A stretch of 64,000 nucleotides of DNA from Rhodobacteraceae bacterium Alg231-30 (GTDB taxonomy: Bacteria; Pseudomonadota; Alphaproteobacteria; Rhodobacterales; Rhodobacteraceae). Where the stretch lies: NCBI GenBank assembly GCA_900143615.1, contig FREU01000004.1, forward strand, positions 62,001 through 126,000, given 5' to 3'. Below the pieces are notes generated by a model, which was not told the DNA's origin, did not search any database, and worked only from the letters and a program-made list of their open reading frames with translations. The translations under genes were made by a program, and so were the position numbers. Positions 9,217 through 17,692 of the stretch are shown here, piece after piece. Each line of letters begins with the position of its first letter. Positions within the stretch are counted from its first letter, which is position 1.

Positions 9217-10523
9217 AGACTCTGGGACTGCGCACCGCGCTTGTGATCGTTGGCTTTTTCATTGCACTGCCCGCATCCGCCGAGATCGACATCAAGGAAG
9301 TGACCTCTGCGGGTGGCATCAACGCATGGCTCGTGGAAGAGCCGTCAATTCCATTCGTGGCATTGGAGCTACGCTTTCGCGGTGGCACATCGCTGGATGA
9401 AGCTGGAAAACGTGGTGCCACAAACCTGATGGTGGGTTTGCTTGAAGAAGGCGCCGGAAATCTGGACGCTCAGGGCTTTGCCCGAGAAGCCGAAGCCTTG
9501 GCCGCACAATTCAGCTACAGCAGCCATGGAGATGGCGTGTCTGTCTCGGCGCGGTTTCTAACCGAAAACCGAACCGAAGCACTAGAACTTCTGCGACTGT
9601 CTCTAATAGAACCCACCTTTCCCCAGGACGCTGTTGAACGGGTCCGCGCCCAAGTACTCTCGGGCCTGCGCTCGGGCCTCAAAGATCCCAATAAAATTGC
9701 TGGTCGCGCCCTCAACGCTCAGGTCTATGGCGACCACCCCTATGCCACCTCTGGCGATGGGACCATCGACAGCGTTAGCGCACTAACGCGCGATGATTTG
9801 GTCACAGCACATAAAAACGCTTTGGCGCTTGACCGCCTTTATGTGTCCGCGGTGGGCGACATCACCGCAGAAGAACTTGGCCCGCTGCTTGATGCCCTCT
9901 TGGGCGCACTACCAGAAACCGGTGCACCTTTGGTAGGGCCCGCGGATTTAACGCTGGCAGGTGGAACGGCGGTCGTGGATTTTGACACGCCCCAGTCTGT
10001 GGCCCTTTGGGCACAACCCGGCATTGACCGAGAAGACCCTGATTTCTTTGCAGCTTACGTGATGAACGTGGTGCTTGGTGGCGGTGGGTTTGAAAGCCGC
10101 CTGATGACCGAAGTGCGCGAAAAACGCGGCCTGACCTATGGCGTTTACTCTTATTTGGTGGGCCGTGATCAAGCCAATCTCTACATGGGCAGCGTTGCCA
10201 GCGCCAACGACCGTGTGGGAGAGGCCATCACAGTAATCCGCGACGAATGGGCCAAGCTAGCCACCGAGGGCGCAACCGAAGACGAGGTATCGCGCGCCAA
10301 AGCGCTGCTCACCGGAGCATACCCTCTGCGCTTTGATGGCAACGGTTCGATCGCGGGTATCATGGTGGGAATGCAGGTTGACGGTATGCCCATTGACTAT
10401 ATCGCTACCCGCAATGATCAAGTTAATGCAGTCACGGTCGAAGATGTAAACCGTGTTGCCAGCGACCTTCTGGACCCTGACGCGCTGACCTTTGTGGTCG
10501 TTGGCAAACCCGAAGGTATTTAA
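9213..10523 (+). CDS. M16 family peptidase-like protein, zinc motif absent
   Basis: A 436-residue M16-fold protein with a signal peptide ending near ASA-EID. Where the active paralogue has HFLEH this one reads RGATNLMVGLLEEGAGN, so it cannot bind catalytic zinc. It keeps the substrate-binding Arg/Tyr region REKRGLTYGVYSYL. This resembles mitochondrial processing peptidase, where an inactive subunit recognises substrate for an active one. Start ATG overlaps the upstream stop (ATGA), implying translational coupling. Confidence 0.9.
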   Translation: MKTLGLRTALVIVGFFIALPASAEIDIKEVTSAGGINAWLVEEPSIPFVALELRFRGGTSLDEAGKRGATNLMVGLLEEGAGNLDAQGFAREAEALAAQFSYSSHGDGVSVSARFLTENRTEALELLRLSLIEPTFPQDAVERVRAQVLSGLRSGLKDPNKIAGRALNAQVYGDHPYATSGDGTIDSVSALTRDDLVTAHKNALALDRLYVSAVGDITAEELGPLLDALLGALPETGAPLVGPADLTLAGGTAVVDFDTPQSVALWAQPGIDREDPDFFAAYVMNVVLGGGGFESRLMTEVREKRGLTYGVYSYLVGRDQANLYMGSVASANDRVGEAITVIRDEWAKLATEGATEDEVSRAKALLTGAYPLRFDGNGSIAGIMVGMQVDGMPIDYIATRNDQVNAVTVEDVNRVASDLLDPDALTFVVVGKPEGI

Positions 10524-10580
10524 ACTTTAGACCAGTTCAAATGCCGCGATGCCTTAAATGCGCATAAAACCACCAGCCAC

Positions 10581-10610
10581 TCAGCACTGGGCTCGCCCGC
10601 TCAGTGCTGA
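10581..10610 (+). terminator. Possible terminator stem-loop after the M16 pair
   Basis: A perfect 9-bp stem TCAGCACTG/CAGTGCTGA encloses a 12-nt GC-rich loop, 58 nt after the stop. It is followed by AAAAGAAG rather than U residues, so Rho-independent function is doubtful. Confidence 0.4.
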
Positions 10611-10847
10611 AAAGAAGCAGTGAAAGCGCCGAACCCTCCGCGGCGGCCTTGTCTGTTACATGATCTTAACCGCGCCCCAGACCCGAGACCGCAAATTTCA
10701 TGACTGAGAAAACCCTGCCTTTCACTATTTTCGGCAGGAGGCACGGGTGAATTGAGTTTACCACGGTTCCCGTTCACGCCTGTTCACTGCTCAACCAGGC
10801 TCTGCCGCTCTATCTACTCTGAGACAAATGGCCAGTTTGATGTTTTC

Positions 10848-10864
10848 TGTTTAGACGCTAAACA
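10848..10864 (+). promoter_or_regulatory. Dyad immediately upstream of the DUF2478 gene (candidate operator)
   Basis: TGTTTAG-ACG-CTAAACA has perfect 7-bp arms and ends 6 nt before ATG 10871, abutting the ribosome-binding site AAGAGG. A protein bound here would block translation initiation or promoter clearance. The cognate regulator is unknown. Confidence 0.45.
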
Positions 10865-10870
10865 AGAGGC

Positions 10871-11389
10871 ATGATGAAAATTGCATACACAATGGCGCAT
10901 GGGCGTGGCGAGTTGGATCTGTTGCTAGCAGAATTCGCCTTGCGCTTAAAAGATCGCGATGTGACGACCCGTGGCATCGTGCAGACGAATTCGGGTTGTG
11001 AAACCGATCATCGCTGCGACATGGATGTGCAGATCCTGCCAGATGGCGACATCATTCGAATTTCGCAATTCTTGGGTAAAGAAGCAAAGGGCTGCCGACT
11101 GGATCCAGATGCGATGGCACGTGCTGTGGCTGAGGTAGGGCGCAGCCTGAATGCGCCATATGATGTGTTTCTACTCAATAAATTTGGCAAACAAGAATCC
11201 GAGGGGCGCGGATTTCGCGACCTACTCGGAGAAGCTGTTGACAGCGGCGCAGCGGTTCTTGTCGGTACAAACCCGATGAATGCCGAGGTCTTTGAAGAGT
11301 TTTCCGGCGGTATGGCCACGCAGGTTGAGGCCAATATCGACGCTTTGTTGGCGTGGTATGACAACAGTGGCGCGACGCCAGAAGCCTAA
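10871..11389 (+). CDS. DUF2478 domain protein
   Basis: A 172-residue protein with a P-loop-like N-terminus and the DUF2478 pattern: Cys...HRCDMDVQILPDG, RISQFLGKEAKGCRLDP, then FLLNKFGKQESEGRGFRDLL and GTNPMNAEVFEEFSGG. The family is of unknown function; I recall members near molybdenum transport genes, but no such genes are seen here. Three conserved cysteines (in SGCETDHRC and KGCRLD) might bind metal. Its stop overlaps by 4 nt the stop of the convergent AI-2E gene. ATG 10874 is an equally possible start. Confidence 0.75.
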   Translation: MMKIAYTMAHGRGELDLLLAEFALRLKDRDVTTRGIVQTNSGCETDHRCDMDVQILPDGDIIRISQFLGKEAKGCRLDPDAMARAVAEVGRSLNAPYDVFLLNKFGKQESEGRGFRDLLGEAVDSGAAVLVGTNPMNAEVFEEFSGGMATQVEANIDALLAWYDNSGATPEA

Positions 11390-12507
11390 GGGGTCGGCGC
11401 GTTATCTGTTGTTGTCACAGGCCCGTCCCAGTCGGGAATTTCGCCATTGTTTGTCAGCATGATCGCCAAGGGGCGAGTCACTCGGAAGAACGACAGGATG
11501 GTCATGATCCCCGAGGTTAGGATCACCGACAGAAGCGCGCCGATGGGACCCCAAATCGCGGCCCATGAGGCCAGAGACACCATGACAATGACAGGGCTGA
11601 GGTTCATGGATTTACCCATCAAGCGGGGTTCCCAGAAATAGCCGATGCCAAATTGAGCGGTGGAAAGCGCGGCAAACAAGAGGCCAACTTCCATGCTGAG
11701 GCCAAATTTGCCAACAGCGAAGAGCATCGGCAGCGCCATCGCAATCCATGAGCCAACGTAAGGGATATAATTGAAAATCGCCGTCATGAGCGCAAAGAAG
11801 GCCGCAAATTCGACGCCAAAAACCACAAAAATGACCCAACAGATCGCGCCAAGCACCACGTTGATCAGGGTTTTGGTGACAAAATAAGTGCCGATCTGCT
11901 CGGTGATCAGATCAATTGTGCGCCAGACGTTTTCCTGAAATTTTTTGTCTGGCACAATGGCCGCGATCTTCACTGCGATGCTTTCGCGCTCGATCAAGAA
12001 CAGGATCGCATAAAGGAAAACAAGTGCCAGATATCCAGCGGAGTAACTGACCGAGTTGAGCGTGTAGCGGATCACAAATTGCAGATCTATGTTGTCAAAC
12101 ACCAGACGGTCGAGCGACTGCCACGAGGCTTCCAGTTCATAGTCATAACGCGCGGCCACATCGGACACGATGGCCGAGAGAGAATCGGCGTACTCAGGGA
12201 TGGCACGCACAACAGGTTCGAGGTTGCGCGCAAAGAAGCTGACACCTGCAATGAGCAGAATGAACAAAACCACAGTGGTCATGGTCATGCGCAGCCATCC
12301 GGGGATGATGCGCGAATAGAGCGGCACACGTTCTAGTTCACGCGAAATACCATCCATTAAAAACGCGACAAGCGCACCCAAAACGATGGGTACAATAATG
12401 GGCTGTGCGGACTTTAGGAACCAACCGACTGCAACGGTGGCAATGACCGTCAGGCTAATGGCCGTGACCCTAAGGGATATTAACTGAGAGGTCTGCGGAT
12501 CGGGCAA
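11386..12507 (-). CDS. AI-2E (PerM) family transporter
   Basis: About 373 residues with roughly eight membrane segments in the AI-2E/PerM arrangement: two N-terminal helices (ISLTVIATVAVGWFLK, IIVPIVLGALVAFLMDG), a long soluble loop, then a membrane block with FNYIPYVGSWIAMALPMLFA and WEPRLMGKSMNLSPVIVM, the family's most conserved region. Members export varied small molecules or ions; the substrate here is unknown. I chose TTG 12507 because AGGAG lies 7 nt upstream; an ATG at 12567 would add 20 residues but has no ribosome-binding site. Confidence 0.85.
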   Translation of the reverse strand: MPDPQTSQLISLRVTAISLTVIATVAVGWFLKSAQPIIVPIVLGALVAFLMDGISRELERVPLYSRIIPGWLRMTMTTVVLFILLIAGVSFFARNLEPVVRAIPEYADSLSAIVSDVAARYDYELEASWQSLDRLVFDNIDLQFVIRYTLNSVSYSAGYLALVFLYAILFLIERESIAVKIAAIVPDKKFQENVWRTIDLITEQIGTYFVTKTLINVVLGAICWVIFVVFGVEFAAFFALMTAIFNYIPYVGSWIAMALPMLFAVGKFGLSMEVGLLFAALSTAQFGIGYFWEPRLMGKSMNLSPVIVMVSLASWAAIWGPIGALLSVILTSGIMTILSFFRVTRPLAIMLTNNGEIPDWDGPVTTTDNAPTP

Positions 12508-12624
12508 TTTGCGGCTCCTGGCCAAGGGGTGCGGGCAGTGTATCGTCTCCCCCGCCCTGAGCAACATTAGATAGTCGGGAAAACAGCTCTTTCCAAACCC
12601 ATTGGAGAGTTCTTGCCTGTATGT

Positions 12625-13392
12625 CTAGCCGATCAGGGCGCGTCGGATGAGATTTAGGGCGGCAATCACCAGAATCACCAAAGTCGCTTTGCGGAAGGTA
12701 GCTTGATCAATTCGATCTTGAACCTTGCCCCCCAACCACATGCCGGCCACTGCCGGTGGCACAAGCATCAGAGAGAACAGCGCCGTATCTGCACGCAAGA
12801 TGCCGGAACCCAAATGCGCGGCTACCAACAGAACCGCGCCCAGCCCGTAGATGACTCCCTGCACACGCATCTGTTCGGTTTTTTCGGTGCCCAGAGCGGT
12901 GAGATAGGCCACAGTTGGCGGCCCCCAGACACCAGAAATACCGCCAATTACGCCCGCAAATCCGCCAACCAGAATTTCGCTGCCCAAAGTTGGTTTTTCC
13001 AAGTGAAACCGCACTCCGAAAAGCTGCATCAACGCAAATAGAGCGATTGGAACGCCGATGAGCAGTAAAAAGACATCGGCAGACACAAACCGCACGAATT
13101 GCGCGCTTATCAACAAAGTGATGGCCCCGACGCCTAGAAACACCCGAAATTGCACTACCGAGCCAGCCGCCGCCCGCAGTCCATATCGAAAAGTCTGCAT
13201 GGCGTTGGTGACAACTGTCGGCAGGATCAAGCCTGCCAGCGCCAACTCCGGGGATAGGAAACTGCTCAGCCCTGAAATCAGGATCATCGGCATTCCAAAT
13301 CCGACCATGCCTTTGATGATGCCCGCCAAAATCGCAATGATGCAGGCAACGAGTAAGAGTTCGGGAGTGAAAGAGGTGAATAAGTAATCCAT
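12625..13392 (-). CDS. TauE/SafE family sulfite/anion exporter-like protein
   Basis: A 255-residue membrane protein with about eight helices. The paired repeats contain GIIKGMVGFGMPMILI near residue 23 and GGISGVWGPPTVAYL in the second half, as expected for TauE/SafE. Family members are linked to export of sulfite, sulfoacetate or other organic anions. It diverges from mcd across a 142-bp region full of dyads, so it may share regulation with that gene. The substrate cannot be read from sequence. Confidence 0.87.
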   Translation of the reverse strand: MDYLFTSFTPELLLVACIIAILAGIIKGMVGFGMPMILISGLSSFLSPELALAGLILPTVVTNAMQTFRYGLRAAAGSVVQFRVFLGVGAITLLISAQFVRFVSADVFLLLIGVPIALFALMQLFGVRFHLEKPTLGSEILVGGFAGVIGGISGVWGPPTVAYLTALGTEKTEQMRVQGVIYGLGAVLLVAAHLGSGILRADTALFSLMLVPPAVAGMWLGGKVQDRIDQATFRKATLVILVIAALNLIRRALIG

Positions 13393-13534
13393 ACTCCGCT
13401 ATACGCCGTAAATGCTGCACCAGCAAAACTTCCGAACGCAAGAAACATTCAAATACTTAGCTTAATGAGTATTTTTGTTGCGCTGCAACTGCGAAAGGAT
13501 TATGTCACAGTGCAGCAATAGAGGAAATTGATTC
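13393..13534. promoter_or_regulatory. Divergent tauE/mcd control region
   Basis: The region holds TAAATGCTGCAC (13409-13420), a dyad AAATACT-N10-AGTATTT (13451-13474), GTTGC-GCT-GCAAC (13477-13489) and TGCAGCAATA (13511-13520). The first and last are repeated exactly upstream of the TetR gene at 15322-15341. The TGCAGCAATA copy ends 14 nt before the mcd start. Confidence 0.6.
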
Positions 13535-15223
13535 ATGGCGCATGACGGACAGGACCTGACAATGACACCTTCGGTTATTCTTCCCGAGCTGCTGAAATTG
13601 ACCGGCGCGACAATTGCCCCAGTTGAAGCAGTGCTTGAAACAGCAAAGTCACACGTACGCGAGATGGTGACTGAAGGCGAACGCGTTTCCGGCAAGCTGA
13701 TTGAACAACACCAAACTGCGGCTCATGGGCTGGCGTGGCTGGCAACTTATGCGCAATCGTTGACACAAATGCAGGCTTGGGCCGAGCGGCTGCAAGACGA
13801 CGGTAAGTTTGGGGAAATCGAGCAGATCATCCACCAAATCGCGTTTGGCGAATACCTGTGGCAGGTCTATGGCGGCATTCCCATGAGCCAAAATGAAATC
13901 ATTCGCCTGCAGGATCTTGGTCTGGGTCAGGACGAGATGCGCGCGCTGATGATCCCCGAAGTCATGACGCTGTGTGACAAAGGCAATTCGCAAGAGGCAC
14001 GCATGCGTCTTGTCGAGCTGATGCAGGAACAGGCCGCCAATGCGACCTTTGGCGCCAGCGGGCTGGATGAAGAGCTGGAAATGATCCGCGATCAATTCCG
14101 CCGCTTTGCAGCAGAGCGCGTCGCGCCACATGCCCATGAATGGCACCTAAAAGACGAACTGATCCCGATGGAGATCATCGACGAGCTGGCCGAAATGGGT
14201 GTCTTTGGTCTGACCATTCCTGAAAACCTTGGCGGCTTTGGACTGTCCAAAGCATCGATGGTGGTTGTGTCTGAGGAACTGTCGCGTGGATATATCGGCG
14301 TGGGCTCTTTGGGCACACGATCCGAAATTGCCGCTGAGTTGATCCTTGCAGGCGGCACCGATGAACAAAAAGAAAGCTGGCTGCCCCGCATTGCCAGCGG
14401 AGAAATCCTGCCCACAGCAGTGTTTACCGAGCCAAACACCGGATCCGACCTCGGCAGCTTGCGCACCCGCGCCGTGAAAACCGAAAGTGGCGATTACGAG
14501 GTCACAGGCAACAAAACATGGATCACCCACGCGGCGCGCACCCATGTGATGACCATGTTGGCGCGCACCGATCCCGACAGCAGCGACTATCGCGGGTTGT
14601 CGATGTTCCTAGCGGAAAAGACACCCGGCACTGACGAGGACCCCTTCCCCACTGACGGTATGACCGGCGGCGAGATCGAAGTCTTGGGGTATCGCGGAAT
14701 GAAAGAATACGAGCTGGCCTTTGATGGCTTTGCAATCAAAGGTGAGAACCTGTTAGGCGGTGAAGAAGGCAAAGGTTTTAAGCAGCTGATGGAAACCTTT
14801 GAAAGTGCGCGTATTCAAACCGCAGCGCGTGCGATCGGTGTGGCCCAATCTGCGATGGATGTGGGCATGCAATATGCAATCGACCGTAAACAGTTTGGCA
14901 AATCGCTGATCAACTTCCCCCGCGTTGCCAGCAAGCTGGCGATGATGTGCGTAGAGATTATGATTGCCCGTCAGTTGACCTATTTCAGTGCTTGGGAAAA
15001 AGACCACGGCCATCGCTGTGATCTTGAGGCAGGTATGGCCAAACTTTTGGGTGCGCGGGTTGCTTGGGCGTCTGCAGATAACGCGCTGCAAATCCACGGC
15101 GGTAATGGTTTTGCACTGGAGTATTCCATCAGCCGCATTCTGTGCGACGCGCGCATCCTGAATATCTTTGAGGGTGCGGCAGAAATTCAAGCGCAAGTGA
15201 TTGCACGCCGCCTGCTTGGCTAA
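13535..15223 (+). CDS. mcd: (2S)-methylsuccinyl-CoA dehydrogenase
   Basis: A 562-residue acyl-CoA dehydrogenase with an extra ~170-residue N-terminal domain before the flavin core (core from about LDEELEMIRDQFRRFAAERV). That architecture and length match Mcd of the ethylmalonyl-CoA pathway, which oxidises (2S)-methylsuccinyl-CoA to mesaconyl-CoA. The core shows TAVFTEPNTGSDLGSL and WITHA (FAD contacts), DRKQFGK and IHGGNGF. Glu546 in FEGAAEIQ sits where MCAD has its catalytic base, although some relatives place the base elsewhere. The pathway assimilates acetyl-CoA in organisms lacking isocitrate lyase. A strong terminator and a TetR gene follow. Confidence 0.87.
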   Translation: MAHDGQDLTMTPSVILPELLKLTGATIAPVEAVLETAKSHVREMVTEGERVSGKLIEQHQTAAHGLAWLATYAQSLTQMQAWAERLQDDGKFGEIEQIIHQIAFGEYLWQVYGGIPMSQNEIIRLQDLGLGQDEMRALMIPEVMTLCDKGNSQEARMRLVELMQEQAANATFGASGLDEELEMIRDQFRRFAAERVAPHAHEWHLKDELIPMEIIDELAEMGVFGLTIPENLGGFGLSKASMVVVSEELSRGYIGVGSLGTRSEIAAELILAGGTDEQKESWLPRIASGEILPTAVFTEPNTGSDLGSLRTRAVKTESGDYEVTGNKTWITHAARTHVMTMLARTDPDSSDYRGLSMFLAEKTPGTDEDPFPTDGMTGGEIEVLGYRGMKEYELAFDGFAIKGENLLGGEEGKGFKQLMETFESARIQTAARAIGVAQSAMDVGMQYAIDRKQFGKSLINFPRVASKLAMMCVEIMIARQLTYFSAWEKDHGHRCDLEAGMAKLLGARVAWASADNALQIHGGNGFALEYSISRILCDARILNIFEGAAEIQAQVIARRLLG

Positions 15224-15249
15224 GACGCCGAATTACACTCCCGACTGCT

Positions 15250-15279
15250 CCGCGCTGCCCCCTGGTGGCGCGGCTTTTT
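15250..15279 (+). terminator. Rho-independent terminator of mcd
   Basis: CCGCGCTGCC pairs with GGTGGCGCGG (two G-U wobbles) around CCCT, followed by CTTTTTG. It lies 27 nt after the mcd stop, so the TetR gene needs its own promoter. Confidence 0.85.
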
Positions 15280-15315
15280 GTGAGCTGCTGGGTAAGATGG
15301 GGTTTTCCGGCAACG

Positions 15316-15341
15316 CTGCAATGCAGCAATAAATGCTGCAC
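15316..15341 (+). promoter_or_regulatory. Overlapping TGCAGCA/TGCTGCA dyads upstream of the TetR gene
   Basis: CTGCA-A-TGCAG (15316-15326) overlaps TGCAGCA-ATAAA-TGCTGCA (15322-15340). Both halves recur in the tauE/mcd region. The TetR start is 37 nt downstream, a suitable position for autoregulation. CTGC-N3-GCAG also resembles the dyad I recall for the polyhydroxybutyrate regulator PhaR, so PhaR is an alternative binder. Confidence 0.6.
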
Positions 15342-15376
15342 TTGCGTAATACCTTAAATCACCCTACCACTAAGCT

Positions 15377-15931
15377 ATGTCAGCTAACCGTCTCTCCACC
15401 GATCTTTGGATCGCCGCCGGTTTCGAAGCCCTGATTGATCAGGGGCCGAAGACGCTGAAGGCCGAGTCTCTGGCGCGGCGATTGAACACCACCAAAGGAT
15501 CGTTTTACTGGCATTTTAAAGATGTGGCGGATTTTTATGCCGCCATGCTGTGTCAGTGGGAAAATCAGGCCAAGGCCGATCTTGAAGCGGCACAAGATGA
15601 AGATGTGCCCCCCGCACAGGCCTTGCGCACATTAAGCCAAACCATCGTCGCAGGAACCCAAACCGGCACTCAGTCCCGGTCTGCTGATGCTGCGGTGCGA
15701 GCTTGGTCGCATGATTATGCGGTGGCGGCAGAGGCCGTATCACGGGTGGATGCCGCGCGCTTGGAGCATTTGAATGCGGCCTTGATCGCACTTGATCTCT
15801 CGAACCCGGAATTGTCGCGTATTCTGTATGGCGCCAGCCTAGGCATGACTGAATTGACGCAAAATACGCAAACAAGTGACGCGGCCGCCATGGGCACCCT
15901 AGTCGATTTGATTTTGGCGCTGTATCAATAA
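15377..15931 (+). CDS. TetR/AcrR family transcriptional regulator
   Basis: A 184-residue regulator. The N-terminal TetR helix-turn-helix is clear (about residues 8-55: LWIAAGFEALIDQGPKTLKA, LARRLNTTKGSFYWHFKD). The C-terminal ligand domain is not assignable. No good ribosome-binding site precedes ATG 15377, so the transcript may be leaderless. Location after mcd and the shared dyads suggest control of mcd and itself. A TetR protein, CcrR, regulates an ethylmalonyl-CoA gene in Methylobacterium, a parallel and not proof. A META lipoprotein gene follows after 3 nt. Confidence 0.88.
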   Translation: MSANRLSTDLWIAAGFEALIDQGPKTLKAESLARRLNTTKGSFYWHFKDVADFYAAMLCQWENQAKADLEAAQDEDVPPAQALRTLSQTIVAGTQTGTQSRSADAAVRAWSHDYAVAAEAVSRVDAARLEHLNAALIALDLSNPELSRILYGASLGMTELTQNTQTSDAAAMGTLVDLILALYQ

Positions 15932-15934
15932 GCC

Positions 15935-16339
15935 ATGCGTATTTTTATTTCAGTAATTGCTTTCACCATTTTAGCTGCTTGTACCAGCGAGGATGAAACT
16001 GTCGCCGCTTATGGTGGGGACATACACACTTGGCGCCTGACCGAACTTGACGGGGTTGAGATCACTTATGCCACCCGTATGACGTTTGCCCATCAGGGTA
16101 GCGTCGATGGCGAAGGGCCGTGTAATCCGTTCACAGCTACCCAGCGCTCGCCCTATCCATGGTTTGAATTGGATCCGTTTATCTCGGTGGATGATTTCTG
16201 CAGCAAACTGGATCAAGAAACCGAGTTCTTCGACGCTTTGCAGGCAATGAGCGTGTCTGAAGTGGTTGGAGACACGATGATCCTGAGCAATGATGCCGGT
16301 CGTGAGATGGTGTTTAAGGCGACGTCAGGCGACGTTTAA
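15935..16339 (+). CDS. META domain lipoprotein
   Basis: A 134-residue protein with a lipoprotein signal ([18 protein letters not shown]; lipobox LAAC). The mature part matches the META/HslJ pattern: [11 protein letters not shown], then [22 protein letters not shown] proteins are small periplasmic or outer-membrane proteins linked to stress or motility, with no clear enzymatic role. It follows the TetR gene by 3 nt, and its 3' end overlaps the convergent recO by 26 bp. Confidence 0.75.
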   Translation: MRIFISVIAFTILAACTSEDETVAAYGGDIHTWRLTELDGVEITYATRMTFAHQGSVDGEGPCNPFTATQRSPYPWFELDPFISVDDFCSKLDQETEFFDALQAMSVSEVVGDTMILSNDAGREMVFKATSGDV

Positions 16340-17045
16340 GGAGATCGACATATCGGCCCCGTGCGTCGGGCAACGGCTTGTAGCCAATTTGAGGTGCAAG
16401 TTTTTCAGATAGAAAATATCCTGTTGTGACAAGGGCTTGCACGATCTCTTCGTCAGAAGACGCACCTTTTCCGAGCATCACTGGGGGCAATGGCAACAAG
16501 CGATCCACCCATTCTCCTGCACCTTCTGCTGATACTGCGCGACCTGACTTAGGCGAGACATAGTCCAAATGTTCATTTGTTCCGTGGACAGCGCAGGCAC
16601 TCAGGTCGAGACCAAATCCCATTTCATCGAGCAGAGCCATTTCCCAGCGCAGGTAAGCCAGCGGCCAAAGGTCGTTCTGCCCTAAAAGATCCAACAATTG
16701 TTCGCTGCGTTTATACAGATCATTAAGAGGCTCACGTTCGGGCAAGCAAAACGATAAAAGCGCTGTGACCGCATTCAGTCCTGCAAGCGCCATGCGGTCG
16801 CTCAGGACCACAGCACGCGAACGCAGCGGTTCTACTGTGAAACTGCCAATGTGATCTTCAAGTCGGGCGCGCCAGCTGACATCTAGCTGGGTGCCTGGTT
16901 GGAGAATCGGTGTCATTTTGCGCGACACGCCCCCGCGCACGATGCCCGTATGACGGCCATGCGACTGCGTGAACATCTCAAGAATGACCGAAGTCTCACC
17001 ATGTTTGCGTGTATGTAAAACAAATCCCTGATCGCGCCAGTCCAT
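16314..17045 (-). CDS. recO: DNA repair protein RecO
   Basis: A 243-residue RecO with an N-terminal OB fold ([35 protein letters not shown]) and a helical C-terminal domain containing [21 protein letters not shown]. The latter region carries a zinc-finger in some RecO proteins but only one Cys is present here. RecO loads RecA onto SSB-coated DNA with RecR and anneals complementary strands. It is the last gene of the era minus-strand block. Confidence 0.93.
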   Translation of the reverse strand: MDWRDQGFVLHTRKHGETSVILEMFTQSHGRHTGIVRGGVSRKMTPILQPGTQLDVSWRARLEDHIGSFTVEPLRSRAVVLSDRMALAGLNAVTALLSFCLPEREPLNDLYKRSEQLLDLLGQNDLWPLAYLRWEMALLDEMGFGLDLSACAVHGTNEHLDYVSPKSGRAVSAEGAGEWVDRLLPLPPVMLGKGASSDEEIVQALVTTGYFLSEKLAPQIGYKPLPDARGRYVDLLKRRLTSP

Positions 17046-17099
17046 GTCACCTGTCCTTTGCGCTATCCAACCGTGATGCGGCGGGGATTTCCAGCTAAA

Positions 17100-17429
17100 T
17101 CATTCCGCCAAACCGGGCTCATCCAACAGATGACGCCCCGCGCGATCCTCCACCTCGATTACCCACACATCGGTGTCAAAACTGCGTTGCCGCGCTAGAG
17201 ATTGATCAACCTCTGATTCTTCCCCATCCGCCAAAACGACCCATTTTCGGGTGCCACTCATCAAATCGAATGTGCGCTGGAATACCCGAGCGTTGCCGTC
17301 AAGCGTATTGAGTTTAATCAACACTGAACCGGCTGTGTTATCACCGTGCGCGACAACAAAAGCCGGAATTTCCAATAACCGCAATCGCGCGATATAGGCT
17401 TGAACCCAGAATTCAGCAGTCAAATTCAT
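17100..17429 (-). CDS. DUF1491 family protein
   Basis: A 109-residue cytoplasmic protein matching DUF1491: WVQAYIARLRLLEIPAFVVA near the start, GDNTAGSVLIKLNTLDG, then a C-terminal VWVIEVEDRAGRHLLDEPGL. The family is alphaproteobacterial, of unknown function, and commonly found between era and recO. It lies 54 nt upstream of recO on the same strand. Confidence 0.83.
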   Translation of the reverse strand: MNLTAEFWVQAYIARLRLLEIPAFVVAHGDNTAGSVLIKLNTLDGNARVFQRTFDLMSGTRKWVVLADGEESEVDQSLARQRSFDTDVWVIEVEDRAGRHLLDEPGLAE

Positions 17430-17503
17430 GATTTCCGTACTACCCTTTAAGTAGATTTTATATTACACCTAATCCATTGCGGGAGGGGTTGGGAGAAAAT
17501 ATA

Positions 17504-17692
17504 TTGAATACTGAATTTAAAACACCACGCGGATCACGGTTTTTCATCTTTGCCGGAATGTCGCTATTTGCCTTAGATGTCACGGGGATCATTGCCCCCG
17601 AAGCACGGATTGGTGTGCGCTTTGCCATTGGCCTGTGCGGCATAATTGCCGTCGGCTGGTTTTTGGCTTCGTTCATGCGTTCCCGTCGCTGA
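17504..17692 (+). CDS. Small two-helix membrane protein, unknown
   Basis: About 62 residues from TTG 17504, chosen because GGGAG lies 8 nt upstream; TTG 17477 would add nine residues. Two hydrophobic helices (FFIFAGMSLFALDVTGIIA and VRFAIGLCGIIAVGWFLASF) flank APEAR, and the C-terminus is basic (MRSRR). It runs against era and overlaps its 3' end by 20 bp. I do not recognise a family. Good ribosome-binding site and helix pattern support it as real, but not strongly. Confidence 0.55.
   Translation: MNTEFKTPRGSRFFIFAGMSLFALDVTGIIAPEARIGVRFAIGLCGIIAVGWFLASFMRSRR

Larger units (their letters stand above)
10524..10870. other. 347-bp intergenic region with stem-loops
   Basis: No convincing gene or tRNA is present. 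TCAGCACTG (10581-10589) pairs with CAGTGCTGA (10602-10610) shortly after the M16 gene and may end that operon, although no U-run follows. CCTGCC (10714-10719) pairs with GGCAGG (10733-10738); read on the minus strand it is followed by GTTTTC. A third dyad lies at 10848-10864. Confidence 0.5.

Noticed and set aside
10524-10870. Possible tRNA or small RNA gene in this gap
   Set aside because: No cloverleaf or promoter-terminator pair could be recognised; only simple stem-loops.
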